DNA of 64,000 nt, from contig JARGXX010000068.1 of assembly GCA_030374765.1 (NCBI GenBank), positions 930,001 through 994,000 of the forward strand. The letters run 5' to 3'. Position 1 is the stretch's first letter. Each line of letters opens with the position of its first letter. The notes below the pieces were generated by a model. It searched no databases and had not been told where the DNA came from. It was given only the letters and a program-made list of their open reading frames with translations. Position numbers and translations under genes: made by a program. This stretch comes from Agarophyton chilense (Eukaryota > Rhodophyta > Florideophyceae > Gracilariales > Gracilariaceae). Below are positions 1 through 11,911 of the stretch, one piece after another.

Positions 1-316
1 CTTCCCCATGATGTGAAGAGGTGCAGGAACGATGGTACTGCTGACTAAACGAGAGACTTTGGCAGATGGTCCAGCGGTACCAAAGACAGCGTATATAGAT
101 AAATTCTCCAACGGGGAGTGGTCAAGCAGTGCTATGATGTTCAACAAAATCCAGTTGTGAAGAAAGGCGCCGACGGTCACGCGCGAAATTTTAACTGTAA
201 TTTAACCGAACGAGCCCATATCCCTCCAGTTCAAGGCTACGCTCTGGTCCAGAAGAATGCCTTGGTGCAAAGTGCAAATGAGATCGTTCGGTTCGTATGT
301 GCGATAACCTTGCTCT
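1..316. other. anonymous flank left of repeat A
   Basis: No convincing gene here. Only short, unrecognised open frames lie across this stretch. It is outside the repeat: the homology with inverted copy B stops at 317. Confidence 0.4.
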
Positions 317-2964
317 GCTCGCCAGCGGAATTGCAAATGCTAAGAAACTGGTGAACGCAAGGCGCCAAAAGCCACGATTCAAACGTTTCTCGTTTAGAAT
401 AATAATTTGTGCAAGACAGAGACGAGATGTATAGTGCTACACGCAGAGCAGAGAGCTGAAGCTTCTTAAATAAAAGAAGTTCCCCGGTGTGTGGCACGTG
501 GAACCACATGTGCCTTCTTTACCGTGAATATCTTTTAACTAGAGAGGTACATGGAGTCTTGTGTATCGTACATAGTCTTAGTCCTCTTTCTCCGAAAGAC
601 CAAGAACTTTCGTTTGCGACACCTAGTCAGTTGCGTTAGTGACAAAGTTTTTGTCCCTCACTCCGAGGCGGCATTGCTTGGCGTCAAACTTGTAGGTATG
701 AGACAGCAGAAGTCGACATGCCCTACCGTCTTCTTCATGCTCACGCCACGTTCGAGTCCTATGTTTCTTGTTAGCAAAACAAAGCAAATGGATGACAGAT
801 TCTATCGTGATCCACAAAGAACGGGGTAGTGTCCTTTCGGCTCTCCAAGCCACTCCTTTCCCTAACAACTGTTCTTTTCCAGAGGCAACAGACCTTTCTC
901 CTACTCCTTGCTGACAGGACGTGCTAGATGGGACAGCAACATTCTAAAACCGAATAGGCATTGTCCATTGAAATTGAGGATTGTTCGTTCTCATCCCCTC
1001 ACATTGCCAGTCCAAATTCACACACCGTTCATGCTAACCAACGATTGTAACAAACATGCGCTTTTCTGCTCGTAGCACGGGCCTCGTATTGTACATCCCG
1101 GGGTACATTCGTAGGACAAGAACATGCTGAATCCCCGAATCCCAAAGCGTTCAGCGGAACAGTATTACAGCCACCAAACTTCCCACAGCAACCCTTCGTA
1201 TCCATCCAGATGAACTCTAGTGCAGAGACAGCACAACAGGGCCATGCGATCTATTCGGCATTCTTCCAGGGCGGCAGTGCTTTCCCATTCTCAAGAGAAG
1301 TGGTTCATCGTAGTCTTCGCCGAGGGAGAATTCTTTCCCTGCCCACATCCCTAGTCATATGAAACACGGCAGAAGCTCTGCCGCAAAACCGTCGACCTGT
1401 GCCTTCATCTGCAACGGTCCATTCATCCGACAGTCTCAGCGACTACACTCTTTCGCAGACCATACAAGTACGGCAATATGAGTGCACTGCCCCCGAATAC
1501 CTTACTTCTCAGAGCTTTCGCCCAGGGTCTACCAGAGGGAGACGCCCATCTTCACGCCTTATCCAAGGCCTGGGTCTATCTATCTGGGCTCTGGCACGCG
1601 CCGTGGGAGACGCGCACCGAGAGTGCGACAATGCAAGTGTACTGGAGGCAGCACCCCACCTCGCTGAGCGGAACTCAGGGCCTACCAGAGGGAGAACGAC
1701 CATCTTCACGCCTTATCCAAGGCCTGGCACGTCTATCTGGGCTTGATGGTTGCTGCAGGAGGTTGTAGAAGAACTGAAGACGATGGATGAACCTGGCGTT
1801 GAAATGAGTAGTGTCGAAACAAACGAAAAGCAGGAGGTTTGCTATTCGGATAATACCAGTACGCAGCTTTGTTGATGCGCTAAACACCGCGTGGCAGTCG
1901 AGAACCAGCTCCTGTTCTCGTATCTAACGTCAAACAGGTGCTGGTTGCGCTGGTTGAGTAGGCGAGGGCTGTTGCGGTCTGGTGGGAACGAGGAGCAGTG
2001 GCGGGGGGAGGAAAGAGGGAGGAAGGCGGGAGGGGGTATTTATACTGTTTCAGAAAGAGGCCAAGCACTCCCCGGTGCTCAGCGGCTCTCCTGGACTGAT
2101 CCCCATTTGGTAAATAACTGACAGAATTGCATCACATGAAGATCTTGCATGGCCGGAGATGGGCTAATGGTAATTATCTGGCGGTCTTCCCAACGTGAAA
2201 TTTGTGCTCTGCTCCGTGATGACTGGAGGTGTTGCCGGATGGGGATACTTCACAGATCCCTTGTTTTGGACAATCAACGGCTGCAACCTCTCAATGCCAC
2301 CCGTATGATGTTACCAAGTCTCAACTCAACCCCCTTCCTTCCTTGCGTACACACTCTACTCTGTACAACACCCGCCCAGGTTGGTTTGATAGAGCTGTAA
2401 ATGTGCAGCTTTTGGAACAGCAATTTACCTATGATAACGCTCGCCGGAAATGCTCTACATCTATGGGCGACAACATGTTCCAGCCTTCTTTTCCACGAAG
2501 AGTATCTGTGTGAATATGGGCAAACACATCAATAAGAAAGAACAAAAAGCGGGTTAGAGACACGGTGCAATGGTAACAACAATGATCAACAATACGCCTC
2601 AGTCGTTATGGTTGATGTCGAACGAAAGTTCGGACGGTCGTCCTATCGCTAGTTGAGCGATTTTCCGATAGAGCTAATACAAGACACATCACTGGCGTCG
2701 AACAACTGCGTGCAACTACTCACCTCTCAAGTAGGCGAGAAAACATAGGGAAAGGACATGAAATATGTCCCATGTGGTAAATGGCGAGTAGCAGGGAGGA
2801 TGCGTTCAATAAAAACCTTCTGTGATCAACGGTTTGTTCTCGAGTTAACTTTTGTCACCTTCTTCACTTGTTTCTACTTCGCTTGTGTATAGACTCGTCA
2901 TCATCGACTTACTTAAGCCTGAGTTGAGTAATTATGAAAACAGATCAAAGGAAACAGGTGGCAA
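317..2964 (-). repeat. Repeat copy A, full-length member of an inverted repeat family
   Basis: Positions 317-1767 recur inverted at 29261-30711 (both 1451 bp). Positions 1422-2964 recur inverted at 33919-35462 (1543 and 1544 bp). Identity looks above 98% by eye; one visible difference is a C/T at about 677. The minus strand has a TATA box (2037-2044), so a transcript would run toward lower coordinates. It contains a ~50-bp internal direct repeat (about 1535-1580 and 1690-1735) encoding the same Arg/Pro-rich words in several frames. Short ORFs are conserved between copies but resemble nothing I know. It could be an unclassified mobile element, a segmental duplication, or a family of noncoding transcription units. 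Confidence 0.85.
2037..2044 (-). promoter_or_regulatory. TATA box of repeat A
   Basis: On the minus strand this reads TATAAATA, in the context ACAGTATAAATAC. The same 13 bases occur in copy C (34839-34846) and in the otherwise different upstream region of copy B (29031-29038). Pyrimidine-rich sequence follows downstream, as in many algal core promoters. Confidence 0.5.
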
Positions 2965-3557
2965 CAACTCTGTAACCTTTTCCGCTAACTCCACTGCACG
3001 GAGCACTTCCCCATAACTGCAGAAAAGGATTCATGGGTGATGACGACGAAACATGATGTATTTCAGTAAAGTATTCTGAGAAGCCCAAGCAAACCACCGG
3101 ATAAACTCTACCAGATATTGAAATCGGTTTTGCATATTTTCGCTGTCTCCCAGTGTGACTACGACCGACTCTTAGATTATGGATTCTTGAAAGAGGGAGT
3201 TCCGGCTGTCCTTTTTAAATCCAAATGCAGCCTTTGTTGTGGCTCACGTTAGAAAGAGTGCGGACAGACAGACTTCTGTGCAAGTTCTGAAAGTCTAGGA
3301 ATTTCTTTCGGAGTTGGGAAATTCGGAACAGCACTACACTTCAAGGTGCTAGAATGAGCGTATATGTAGATCCAGATATAGTTTCAATATAAGCCCAGTT
3401 GTGGGAAAAAATGATGCCTCATAACAGCAAAGGATGGGAAAGTCGCCAAATACTAGCCACAGGTTTGCATGTCTGACTGGCGGTTTGGCGGACAAAAAGT
3501 AATGTACTGAGAAACCCATTTAAGACAATATCACCAATAGCAGGCATCCATCGGGTA
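2965..3557. other. intergenic DNA between repeat A and uricase
   Basis: No supported gene. It would contain the 3' UTR of the minus-strand uricase. Homology to repeat C ends sharply at 2964. Confidence 0.4.
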
Positions 3558-4554
3558 TCATAGTCGTGATCTCCGTATTGGCGAGGATGTTGGTATATTT
3601 CGTGAGGAAACAGTGGCTGTTATTAGCCCATGAGGTTCCGATGATGGTATGAAAATATCATCCTGGAACGGGATACCGTTCTTCTCAAAGACAGGAATAT
3701 TACAGGGGAGAAAATGTAGATTTGGTAAGGAAAATGTAATCGTATCAAGCTCTTTCACTTGCTGAACGACAGCGTTAGCCATCTTGAATAGCGTTTCCTG
3801 AACTCCTTTGCTGTATACACCTGTTTGAAGCGGCCCAAAAAACTGCTGCAGAGAAAGTCTAAGAACGTGCTTGCGCAGCTTCGGATAATCAATGCGTAAT
3901 AAAGCTGTAAGTTGGTCGATTCGATAGGACCACTTTGCATCAATTGTTGTGGCTAATATTCTCTCAGTTGTGTCAGGCAGAGTGGTGAAGTTGTCCCTCA
4001 AGAACTTCTCCCAACCACTCTGAGTAGTTTTGAGTACGCTAAGGCTGTGGCATTTGGAGGATATGTTAGATGCATTGCATTCACCTATGTTCTCAAATCT
4101 GTTGGGGAGCGTACCTTTTTAGACCAGACTGAAGGATGGTTTCGGTACGAGTCATTTGTACATCACACACTGAAGTACCGTCAGCACTTAGCACAAACCC
4201 GTGGGCATGAGGAACAGCATCTACTTGATATCGTCTCCACGGACGCTCTTCAACAGATATTCGTACACCGTCCAGATGGGAATAAAACTGAAGAAAACGG
4301 TTTGCCAGAGACAAGGCAAAAGTTTCAGGACAGGACATGGGATGGGTCTTGGCAAGTACGTACACATGATTCTTGCATGTGTCCGTGGCGACCACGAAGC
4401 GATTATCGCCTTCCGTGAAGGAGGCATTGGTGCCACCGCTTAGCTCTATTTGTACAGTGAATTCGGTGAAATCATGGCGGCCTGCAGTGCGCGTTACCTT
4501 TGCTACCCGAACTCGGGCTTTTCCGTGGATCGCCGCCTGCAGCTTGGATTTCAT
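3558..4554 (-). CDS. UOX: Uricase (urate oxidase), two exons, peroxisomal PTS1
   Basis: Oxidises urate to 5-hydroxyisourate, the first step of urate breakdown. Exon 1 is 4554-4115 and exon 2 is 4038-3558. The 76-bp intron (4114-4039, GTACGC...TTAG) splits an AG|C serine codon. The joined product is 306 residues, normal for the family. Visible family motifs are the N-terminal HGKARVRVAKV with the catalytic-site Lys, VVATDTCKN with the active-site Thr, EERPWRR, a Gln in the KTTQSG motif and the LPNLHFLP segment. The C-terminus is Ser-Arg-Leu, a type 1 peroxisomal targeting signal. I chose the ATG at 4554; the frame is open upstream but has no earlier ATG. It faces away from the bromodomain gene. 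The key residues seem intact, so it is probably functional. Confidence 0.93.
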
Positions 4555-5539
4555 CGTGGTATCAGATTGGTGGAGGTGTGCAGAAGGACTGGCAGCTCGC
4601 TTCACCGGCCCTACCAGCTTGCGGGAATTTCGGGCTCGGATAATTGGCGCTGGCTCGCCTTAACGTCTTCTATGGTAAGAAAATGATCGCTCTAGAGGGA
4701 GCACGTCGTGATCTAGCCTCCGTGACAGGCGAGAGCGCAGTCGACGCCCGCCAAACCGAAATGCGCCAAAAGTCGAAGCGAAGCGATGATGGTGAGTGGG
4801 TGAGTGTGGACATTCGGAGACTAACCGCCACATGTCTGGCGCTTTTCAGCCCTGAGGAGTCCTGCATGGCCACGCGTTGACCGTGTTCCAGCTTTCTGTC
4901 GCAATACATGCACACGGTAAGTTACCAAGGGAAAGGGTTAGATTGCTACTGTACTGCACTTTCGGAAGTTGATGCGTCTCTAGAGTTGTTTTTTCAAAGA
5001 TAAATCCTTGATTTAAGATTCTATGTTTCGCTTGGCAGATAGACATGCAACGGCGCTTAGCACCGTACAATGCGCTCTACTAGCCAATCCAAGTCACCGC
5101 AGATTTGCTACTTTTTTTTCAAAGCGCGCTAAACTGGTCGACCTCCGCCTCTTGTCTCACAGCTAGGGTATGGATACGATTAGAAACAAGGTTCTTCTAC
5201 TGCCACACTATCGCCATTCCGTTCTCTGCGACTTTGCCTTTCTTGCGGCTCTCTTTTGCGCTTAAGTGTGCCTTGAGCATGTTTGACTTGCGTATGCCAT
5301 TTTATCCATGCTTCGTAACTCAAGTTAACCGACAGCTCAATATTTAACTCAACCAAACGTACGATCACGACGCGTACCTTAGCTCACTCTCCCTACGTAC
5401 TTGTGGAAACCGTTTTCTAGGGGTGCACTTGTACCTTTCAAACTTGCGACCGACTCTAATTTTGATTTGCAAACAACTTCGTCGTATTCATTTCCCTGCG
5501 CTTTCTTTCTTGAAAAAGAAAACAACTTCGTTTACGGAA
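4555..5539. other. divergent intergenic region, uricase / bromodomain gene
   Basis: About 1 kb between two divergently read start codons, so it should hold both promoters. No gene seen. The frame upstream of the uricase ATG is open to about 4675; a small 5' exon cannot be excluded. Confidence 0.5.
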
Positions 5540-8500
5540 ATGGGTCGCGGTGGAGCCCCGGCGCGCCGAGGGCGCGCTGCGAGAGGGGCTAAATCTCAGC
5601 TCGGAAAGGATGATGTCAAATCTTCCGATGCGTCCAGGTCTACTCTTGGAGCCAAATCTACCAGAGAAAAGAAGGTTGCCAAAAGCTCTCCAACAGGCGT
5701 CACTCATGGCGGCAAAGCCCCAGTTTCAACAACTCCAGCGAATATACCTGTGCGCCTTGTGCCGGTTCGTGCGAGACGAAAGCCCTCAAGATACACAACC
5801 GAAGTCACTCTAGAAGAACGAGATCGACATGAAAATGAAGGAAACGCTGTAAGTGAAGGAATGAAACTTCTAGACTTGTTCCGTTCCACTCTGCGCAAGG
5901 TATCCGAGGAGAGCAGCGAGTCGGCCAAAGTCGATGCCGCAATGCGTGGCAAAGAACTGATGCAGAAGGCATTAGGGGGCCATAAGGTTTCTGAGCGAGA
6001 CTGGGCGTCGTCTGATGTTCTCGCGAGTATGTCTGAAGCATTGGATCTCGGTACAGAGCCGTCATTGGAGTACACACTTGGTGTTCTTGGCGTCACTGAA
6101 TTGCCTCAATCGTTACAGGAGCGCTATCGAGCTCTTGGTGCAAAGAAATACAACGAAGTGTACAAAAGCTCACAAACTCGAAAGCGAAGAGAAGAGAGAG
6201 AAAGAAATAAAGAAAACTTGGAAAAAGCCAAGACAGAACGAGCACGGAAAGAGAAGGAGCAGGAGGAAAAAGAGCAGCCGAAGAATAAAAGCGATGGTTC
6301 GGGAATAAAGCCTGAGGACAGTATGAAAGGAGACGAGCAGAAGCGAAAGATGGGAAGCAAGGAATTCACAAAGAACAATGAAGATGTGGTACAAGGAATT
6401 AAAGATGTGCGCATCGATGAAGCGCCTGCAAAGAATTTGGAAGAAATCGAAGAGAAAGAAGATCATGTTATGATAGACATCAAAGAAAGCACAAAAATGA
6501 GAGCGAAATGCGACAATCGGGAAACAATGGACATAGAGTCACAGGACAAAGATAGAAAAACTACCGATGAGACATCGAAGGGGCACACGCTCCACAATGG
6601 CGCTCAAGACGATTGCAGCAAGAATAGCGACAAGGACGTAGAAACGAAGGACACAAAAGCCGTGGAAAAAGTTTCCTCACCTGTGAAGACTTCAGAATCT
6701 CTTTCTGCGAAGCATTCCGAACCCCACATTCACGAAGCACAGAGTGAGAAACCAGCAACACCTTTGCAGACTGTGGCGCCTGTACCGAAAAGTGAAACTC
6801 AGATTCGGAGGTCATCTCGGCTGAAAGCTTCGGAGCATACAAGCGAAAAAGTGCAAACAAAAGGCACTGCTGACGCGAATAAATCGGACATGCCAGAGTC
6901 AACGCAATCCGAAACCGCTACAGAAAACCATGATGTTTCTAAGGATACAACACTTCCTACAGAATCAATTGTGGCCAATCCCTCCGCTGAAAACACCGCT
7001 TTAGATTCAAAAAGGAAAGAATTGGAATATGCTAAGAATACGGACCAGGCACAAACTGGCATCGTCGCGAAAGATGATCTGGCTAAGTCAGATGAGAGTC
7101 CACGGCCATTTACGCGGCTACCAAAACGGAAAGGTCGTAGTAGATTCGGCGCAAAAGTTCCGCGTGCTAAATCCACACTAGAGCAGAACATCAGTGTTCA
7201 ATCAAGCGTGGATCCTCAATCACTTTCTGCTCCTCGCACTTCAAAGAATGTAATCGGAAATCAAGGGCATGAGAAGAGTAGTGCAGCAAATAAAGAACTG
7301 GTTCCGGTAACGAAAAGTATGAAGCGAGGTTCGGAAGCGGACGCAACACACAAGCGGTCGGATATGGTTCCAACTTCTGAAGGAAAGACTTCTGCTACCG
7401 AGGAAAGGAATCAGGGTACAGCAAAAGCATCTGTTGAGCTTTCTATTGCGAAGAAAGGGAGAACCGAAAAGGTTCTAGAAACACACACTGCACAGAGTTA
7501 TACTGGGATAAGTGATCGTGAACGCACCAAGAAAGAGTCAGCATTACCGAAAGGCCAACTTCCTGTTTCGGGTGGCGATTCTAATGATGCTGAAAGCCCG
7601 GAATTCGTGAAAGATCAACGCCAAGGTACCGAAACTGATGAGCAACGTAAAGAAACGGAAGCAATTAGTAAGAATACCTCTAAAGCAGAAAGAAGCGGAA
7701 TTGAACCTTCATCCACTTACCAGAAAAAAGACCAGTCGGAATCCAAGGAGGATGGAAAGGAACGTGGCCCCGAAGGCGATATTTTTCGTAGAGATCGTGA
7801 GAAGGATACGGAAAAAGACGGAAGCGAAAGTCGTGGTGAAAAGCCTACTCACAGGCAAGCAATAGACGCGAATCAAGAGAAGGCTGTCGAAAAGGAGAGC
7901 AAGAAAGTCGTTGGAACCCGACACTCGTCTCTTCAAAAGAGTGAGTCAAAAGAAAAAGTTTCCAAGCAAGTCCCTAAAACTCAGAAGAAGCGGCCTCTAA
8001 CCACAAAAGAATTAGAAAGAGAAACTATGGCTGAAGTATTTGGGGATTCAGACTCAGATGAAGAAATGGAACTTGATCAGGCTAAGGCGGCTGAAGATGT
8101 AGAAGTCGATCAAAATGATGGGGATGATGAAGGGATAAAGAAAGAGAAGGAAACGAAAGAAGATAAACAGGAAAAGTCTTCAAAGGAAATCGGAGATGGG
8201 GGCGGTGCAGGTGACGCGGCAGCACATGCTGTAAAGAGCAAAGGAAAAGGTCGGGGACGTCGACGTGTGCAGAAGGAAGGGCCACAGGTTGTTATAGCGA
8301 AATCAGAAAGGCGTGTAAGTTCTCGCAGGCACTCGGCCCGAGATGAAATTGCTATCCCGCAGTCAAAGCACACTCGTCTACGTCGAGAATCGACGAATCT
8401 GACTGATGGAAGACTGATGTTGGACACAAATGATGAACACATATTACAGTGTGCTGTTGTTTGGGAAAAGGTCCAACATGAGAAGATTTCTATTCCTTTC

Positions 8501-9088
8501 CGGCAACCCGTTCAGAAAAAGGATGCCCCTGATTACTTCGATATCGTGAAGAACCCAATGGACTTGGCAACAGTGAGGAAAAACATGGAGCGAGGCGTCA
8601 TCAAATCTCCAATTGACTTTTATGGCCAGATGATGCAAATTGTCAAAAATGCTTTCACCTACAATCCCAAAAATTCTGATTTGTGGGATTTGGCCACAGA
8701 ACTAAAAGTTCTGATTCAAGATGCTACTCGGCCAATCGTTACAAATTGGTGTGATACGCACGGCGAAAGCTATGATTTCTCTGAAGACGAGAAAGAGGCT
8801 GATGAGGCGGAAGAGGATGATGAGGATATTGAAGAGCCTGAGCCAGCAGAAATGCAAAAGAGAAAAAAACGGCCGGGTAGACCTCCGAAGCACCGTAGGG
8901 AAACTGAAGTCGAGCCCGTAACCACCTCTAAACGAGGGAGAGGACGGGGAAGAGGGCGAGCCCGCGGACGGCGTGGGGGTGGCATTAATCGTGCAGGTGT
9001 TCACAGAAAAAGAGCACTGGAAGTAGAACCCGACTCTACGAAACCGAAAAAGAGAAGAGTCGGACGCCCCCGGAAAGATGGAACATGA
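5540..9088 (+). CDS. Bromodomain protein with long charged region and C-terminal AT-hooks
   Basis: A single-exon 1182-residue protein, probably a nuclear chromatin factor. The start is the ATG at 5540; the frame is open upstream, but only from a non-ATG codon. The N-terminus is RG-rich (MGRGGAPARRGRAARG). A long Lys/Glu/Ser-rich low-complexity, probably disordered stretch covers about residues 250-930. One bromodomain lies at about 957-1073, with the typical PDYFDIVKNPMDL segment and an acetyl-lysine-site FTYNP (Asn) motif. The best family resemblance I see is to BRD8-type bromodomains of NuA4/Tip60 complexes. After an acidic run come AT-hook cores (RPGRPPK near 1110, VGRPRK at the end) and an RGRGRGRARGRRGGG tract. 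Which complex it belongs to is not shown by the sequence. Confidence 0.9.
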   Translation: MGRGGAPARRGRAARGAKSQLGKDDVKSSDASRSTLGAKSTREKKVAKSSPTGVTHGGKAPVSTTPANIPVRLVPVRARRKPSRYTTEVTLEERDRHENEGNAVSEGMKLLDLFRSTLRKVSEESSESAKVDAAMRGKELMQKALGGHKVSERDWASSDVLASMSEALDLGTEPSLEYTLGVLGVTELPQSLQERYRALGAKKYNEVYKSSQTRKRREERERNKENLEKAKTERARKEKEQEEKEQPKNKSDGSGIKPEDSMKGDEQKRKMGSKEFTKNNEDVVQGIKDVRIDEAPAKNLEEIEEKEDHVMIDIKESTKMRAKCDNRETMDIESQDKDRKTTDETSKGHTLHNGAQDDCSKNSDKDVETKDTKAVEKVSSPVKTSESLSAKHSEPHIHEAQSEKPATPLQTVAPVPKSETQIRRSSRLKASEHTSEKVQTKGTADANKSDMPESTQSETATENHDVSKDTTLPTESIVANPSAENTALDSKRKELEYAKNTDQAQTGIVAKDDLAKSDESPRPFTRLPKRKGRSRFGAKVPRAKSTLEQNISVQSSVDPQSLSAPRTSKNVIGNQGHEKSSAANKELVPVTKSMKRGSEADATHKRSDMVPTSEGKTSATEERNQGTAKASVELSIAKKGRTEKVLETHTAQSYTGISDRERTKKESALPKGQLPVSGGDSNDAESPEFVKDQRQGTETDEQRKETEAISKNTSKAERSGIEPSSTYQKKDQSESKEDGKERGPEGDIFRRDREKDTEKDGSESRGEKPTHRQAIDANQEKAVEKESKKVVGTRHSSLQKSESKEKVSKQVPKTQKKRPLTTKELERETMAEVFGDSDSDEEMELDQAKAAEDVEVDQNDGDDEGIKKEKETKEDKQEKSSKEIGDGGGAGDAAAHAVKSKGKGRGRRRVQKEGPQVVIAKSERRVSSRRHSARDEIAIPQSKHTRLRRESTNLTDGRLMLDTNDEHILQCAVVWEKVQHEKISIPFRQPVQKKDAPDYFDIVKNPMDLATVRKNMERGVIKSPIDFYGQMMQIVKNAFTYNPKNSDLWDLATELKVLIQDATRPIVTNWCDTHGESYDFSEDEKEADEAEEDDEDIEEPEPAEMQKRKKRPGRPPKHRRETEVEPVTTSKRGRGRGRGRARGRRGGGINRAGVHRKRALEVEPDSTKPKKRRVGRPRKDGT

Positions 9089-9460
9089 CCTTGGGATGTG
9101 GTGCTTTCACACGCTGTACTTTCTAAACGCAACCCAACGGCTCTGTGTGGGTCTGACGGTGGTTGTAATGATTTGATTTATTCGTTGTAACCGTTTGGCG
9201 AAGTTAGGTAATTTCTGGTGTAGAATTACATCTTTCTTAGATTAACGGTCCCCTGTTTATTGCGATTTGTAAACGTTTGCTGTCCACTGATCCTGGTGCT
9301 ATCAGCTGGCCGAAAACCCTACTCCACCTCACCTTACCAGACCCCGTATAAGTGTAACGCGCTCCGTTTCTACCAGCTAGCCCCTTCTGGCGGATATACC
9401 CAGTTTTTCGTTCAGCTGCAGACATTGTGAGGTATTGTAGCTTTGGCCTATTGAACAATC
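9089..9460. other. intergenic region with probable promoter of the Mpv17-like gene
   Basis: It holds the 3' end of the bromodomain gene and the upstream region of the next gene. A TATA-like GTATAAGTG (core 9347-9352) lies about 110 bp before the ATG at 9461. Confidence 0.45.
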
Positions 9461-10346
9461 ATGAGTGCTGCGTTCATCACACCCGCCCTTCCGATTCAGC
9501 TGAAGACATGCGCTTCTTCTAAAGCATGCCCGACAATGCTCCAGTTCCGCACCCCGCGCAATCCATTCAAATTTGATGGCGGTAAAGGTCCAGGTCGATT
9601 CTCCGGTGGTGGAAATCCATTTGGCGGAAGCTCTGGATCCGGTTTCGGCTCTGGCCGCGGCTCTAATAACCGTCGTGGTCCCACTGGAGGTGGTGCTGCT
9701 GACAATTCTGGTAATATCTTTACCTCTTTGTGGACGTCCTACAACTCTTCATTAGAGAGCAATCCCATTATAACCAAAGCATTCACCTCTCTCATTGGTT
9801 TCTTCTTGGGGGATTTACTTGCGCAAAAGTTCCTGGGCGAGAAGGATGCCGAAATTGATAAAGGACGCTTGGGGAGGATGGCGAGTTTCGGCTTTCTCAT
9901 CCATGGCCCTACTGGGCATTATTTTTACTCTGCACTTGATAGGGTGATAGTCGGAGCTACTCCGTTGAAAGTTGCATCCAAAGTGATTGTTGACCAGGTA
10001 TTTTGGGCACCTATCTTCACTGCCCTTTTCTTTGCTTACTTGGGCGTGGCTGAACGCAAAACAGTGGAACAAATTAAGAATAAGGTGAAAAACGATACCT
10101 GGAAGGGAGTCAAAACAAGCTGGAAGGTACGTCAAACTCATTATCGAAAATCCGATTCCCCCTCTTTGCGGAGTCACTCACATTCTGACAACATGCTTCA
10201 TCACTAATATTTCGTACCCTTGACAGTTTTGGCCCCTTGCCCATACAATCAACTTCGCGTTCATTCCCACTTCTCAGAGGCTGTTGTACATCAACACCTT
10301 GCAGGTTGGGTACAACATGATCCTCAGTATTTTGGGCAACAAATAA
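9461..10346 (+). CDS. Mpv17/PMP22-family membrane protein, probably plastid-targeted, two exons
   Basis: Exon 1 is 9461-10126 and exon 2 is 10227-10346. The intron is 100 bp (GTACGT...GACAG) in phase 0. The product is 261 residues. Exon 2 supplies the family C-terminal signature (FWPLAHTINFAFIPTSQR...), matching the W-P-x-x-x-x-I-N-F-x-x-(V/I)-P pattern of Mpv17 proteins, so the splice is well supported. About residues 100-261 form the four-helix Mpv17 domain. It is preceded by a Ser/Thr/Ala-rich, acid-poor leader and a Gly/Ser-rich linker (about 38-85), like a chloroplast transit peptide plus spacer. Family members are small channels or membrane proteins of mitochondria, peroxisomes and plastids; the substrate is unknown. 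The gene is convergent with the TTD14-like gene. Confidence 0.9.
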
Positions 10347-10647
10347 TGCAAGTCATTCTTGCGTCCCACATGGCTTGATGCACGGTCTACCCCGTGTTTC
10401 GGGGCGTTGTTCCTATTTCGCAGTCCAACATCATCCTCGTTTTTCCATGCCTTCGTAAATAGTTCTCGAATAAGCTGTTTCCAAGATTTTACATCTCCAG
10501 CTCTATTGTACAACAAAAAAGAGTGAGCTTTTGATATTTTGTATGTTTTGAAGAACCATACCGCTTCTATTTGAAGTTTCCAGCCGCCTTCACTGATCGT
10601 TCGCGCCGAAATCGATTGTATCGAGGCGGATTTGTGAAATGGTACAA
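10347..10647. other. convergent intergenic spacer
   Basis: About 300 bp between the stop codons of the Mpv17-like gene (+) and the TTD14-like gene (-). It must hold both 3' UTRs. Nothing else seen. Confidence 0.5.
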
Positions 10648-11911
10648 CTAAAAACTTTTGGCAAAGTCCGTATCGCTGATACGACCCTCACGATGAACTG
10701 CATCTTGCCGGATGCGAATTTTCGTCACACGTCCGCTAAGACTGTACATGGTATACTCTTGTTCTCCAGTCACCTCGCGTTCAACGTGGAGCCAATCGGG
10801 CAGTTCAACATCATCTTCTCCCTCGTGACAGTGACATCGGAGAAGACCAATTTCCGGATCAACGTTTGTTACGTAGTCTAGAACAAAGTAGTTGCCATGG
10901 TACAAAAAACATCTTCGTCGAATGCGAACAGTTCTTCGAGACATGTCACAATGAGCAAGCAAGCTTAGATATTCTCTGTTGGTCACTTGCCTCTTTGTTT
11001 CGGTATCCGCAGTTCTCACCTTGTGAACAAATGTGTTGCGCGATCCAGAGCCTCGTTTCCTGACGCTTTCCTGCACACCATGGCCCAGCCCCCGAGAGAG
11101 GAATGTCTGTTGAACCCAAAACTCTTCGGCACGGAAGGACAGTTCTTCATCAATGTCACTCAATAAGAACTTACGAACGATGCGCTTTGTGAGATGTAAG
11201 CCAGCCACTTCAGAGACTCTTGCATCTACACGATTGATCTTCTCACGAAAATTTGTACGGTTATCGACGATGCGAAGGTGTGGATGGCCAACCCAGGCGC
11301 TTTGGGTGCGCCTATCCAGACGCATAGCGTGTTCCGGGGATTCTGAACGGGCCTTGTTATTCTCCAATGTGTAAAAGCGCCTGGCACCATCTGCAGCAGT
11401 GACGAGATGAACGACGACATCGTAGCGTGCATCGCGAATGGATACCATGTCCCATGCATTTTCGGCAAGCATGCGATTCCACAAGGAAGAAGTCATGTAT
11501 GCTCGTCCGTCGCAAGTGCCGCGGTCGCACAAAACGAAGCTGGGAGTGTTTGAAGCAGCGGCAATGGAAACAAAGGAATCCTCAAGAGCAATTTGAGTGC
11601 GGAGTAACTGGGTTTGAAAATTTAGCACTTGGGCAGGGGTGAGACCCTCAAATGTGGCACCGCCAGTAAATATGAGAGTGGCAGCCTCGGGAACGACATA
11701 GACAGCGAATCCGCGAGAGCGCAAACGCTCGGAAACCTCCGCCAGAGCGGTAGTTTTGCCTAGAAGTAAGTTAGATTGTGCGAGATGCGAGGCGTATGAT
11801 CGAAAATGGCGTACCTGCGCAAGGACCGCCGGTGATCGCTACGCGGTAGACTGGGGTTTGCTTCTGGGTCATAGCTGCAACAGAGTGAGTTTGAAAGGTG
11901 GACTGGGTCAT
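10648..11911 (-). CDS. TTD14-like P-loop (AAA_28) protein, two exons
   Basis: Exon 1 is 11911-11815 and exon 2 is 11759-10648. The 55-bp intron (GTACGC...TCTAG) interrupts the Walker A motif, and splicing gives GGPCAGKTT at residues 28-36. The product is 402 residues. After the P-loop come an AEVSERLRSRGF segment and VVPEAATLI, then LCDRGTCDGRAYM, all typical of the AAA_28 / NadR-like kinase fold. The C-terminal half has a basic strand pattern (RTVRIRRRCFLYHGNYFVLDYV) like the CYTH-type domain of Drosophila TTD14 relatives, which bind GTP and phosphoinositide. That comparison is from family knowledge. The first ATG is at 11911; another at residue 14 is possible. A MULE begins about 150 bp upstream of the ATG. 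Confidence 0.85.

Noticed and set aside
1399-1746. Plus-strand 115-codon frame in repeat A, conserved in copy B
   Set aside because: Conservation follows from the near-identical duplication, not selection. It runs against the direction implied by the TATA box and the text is Arg/Pro-rich repeat.
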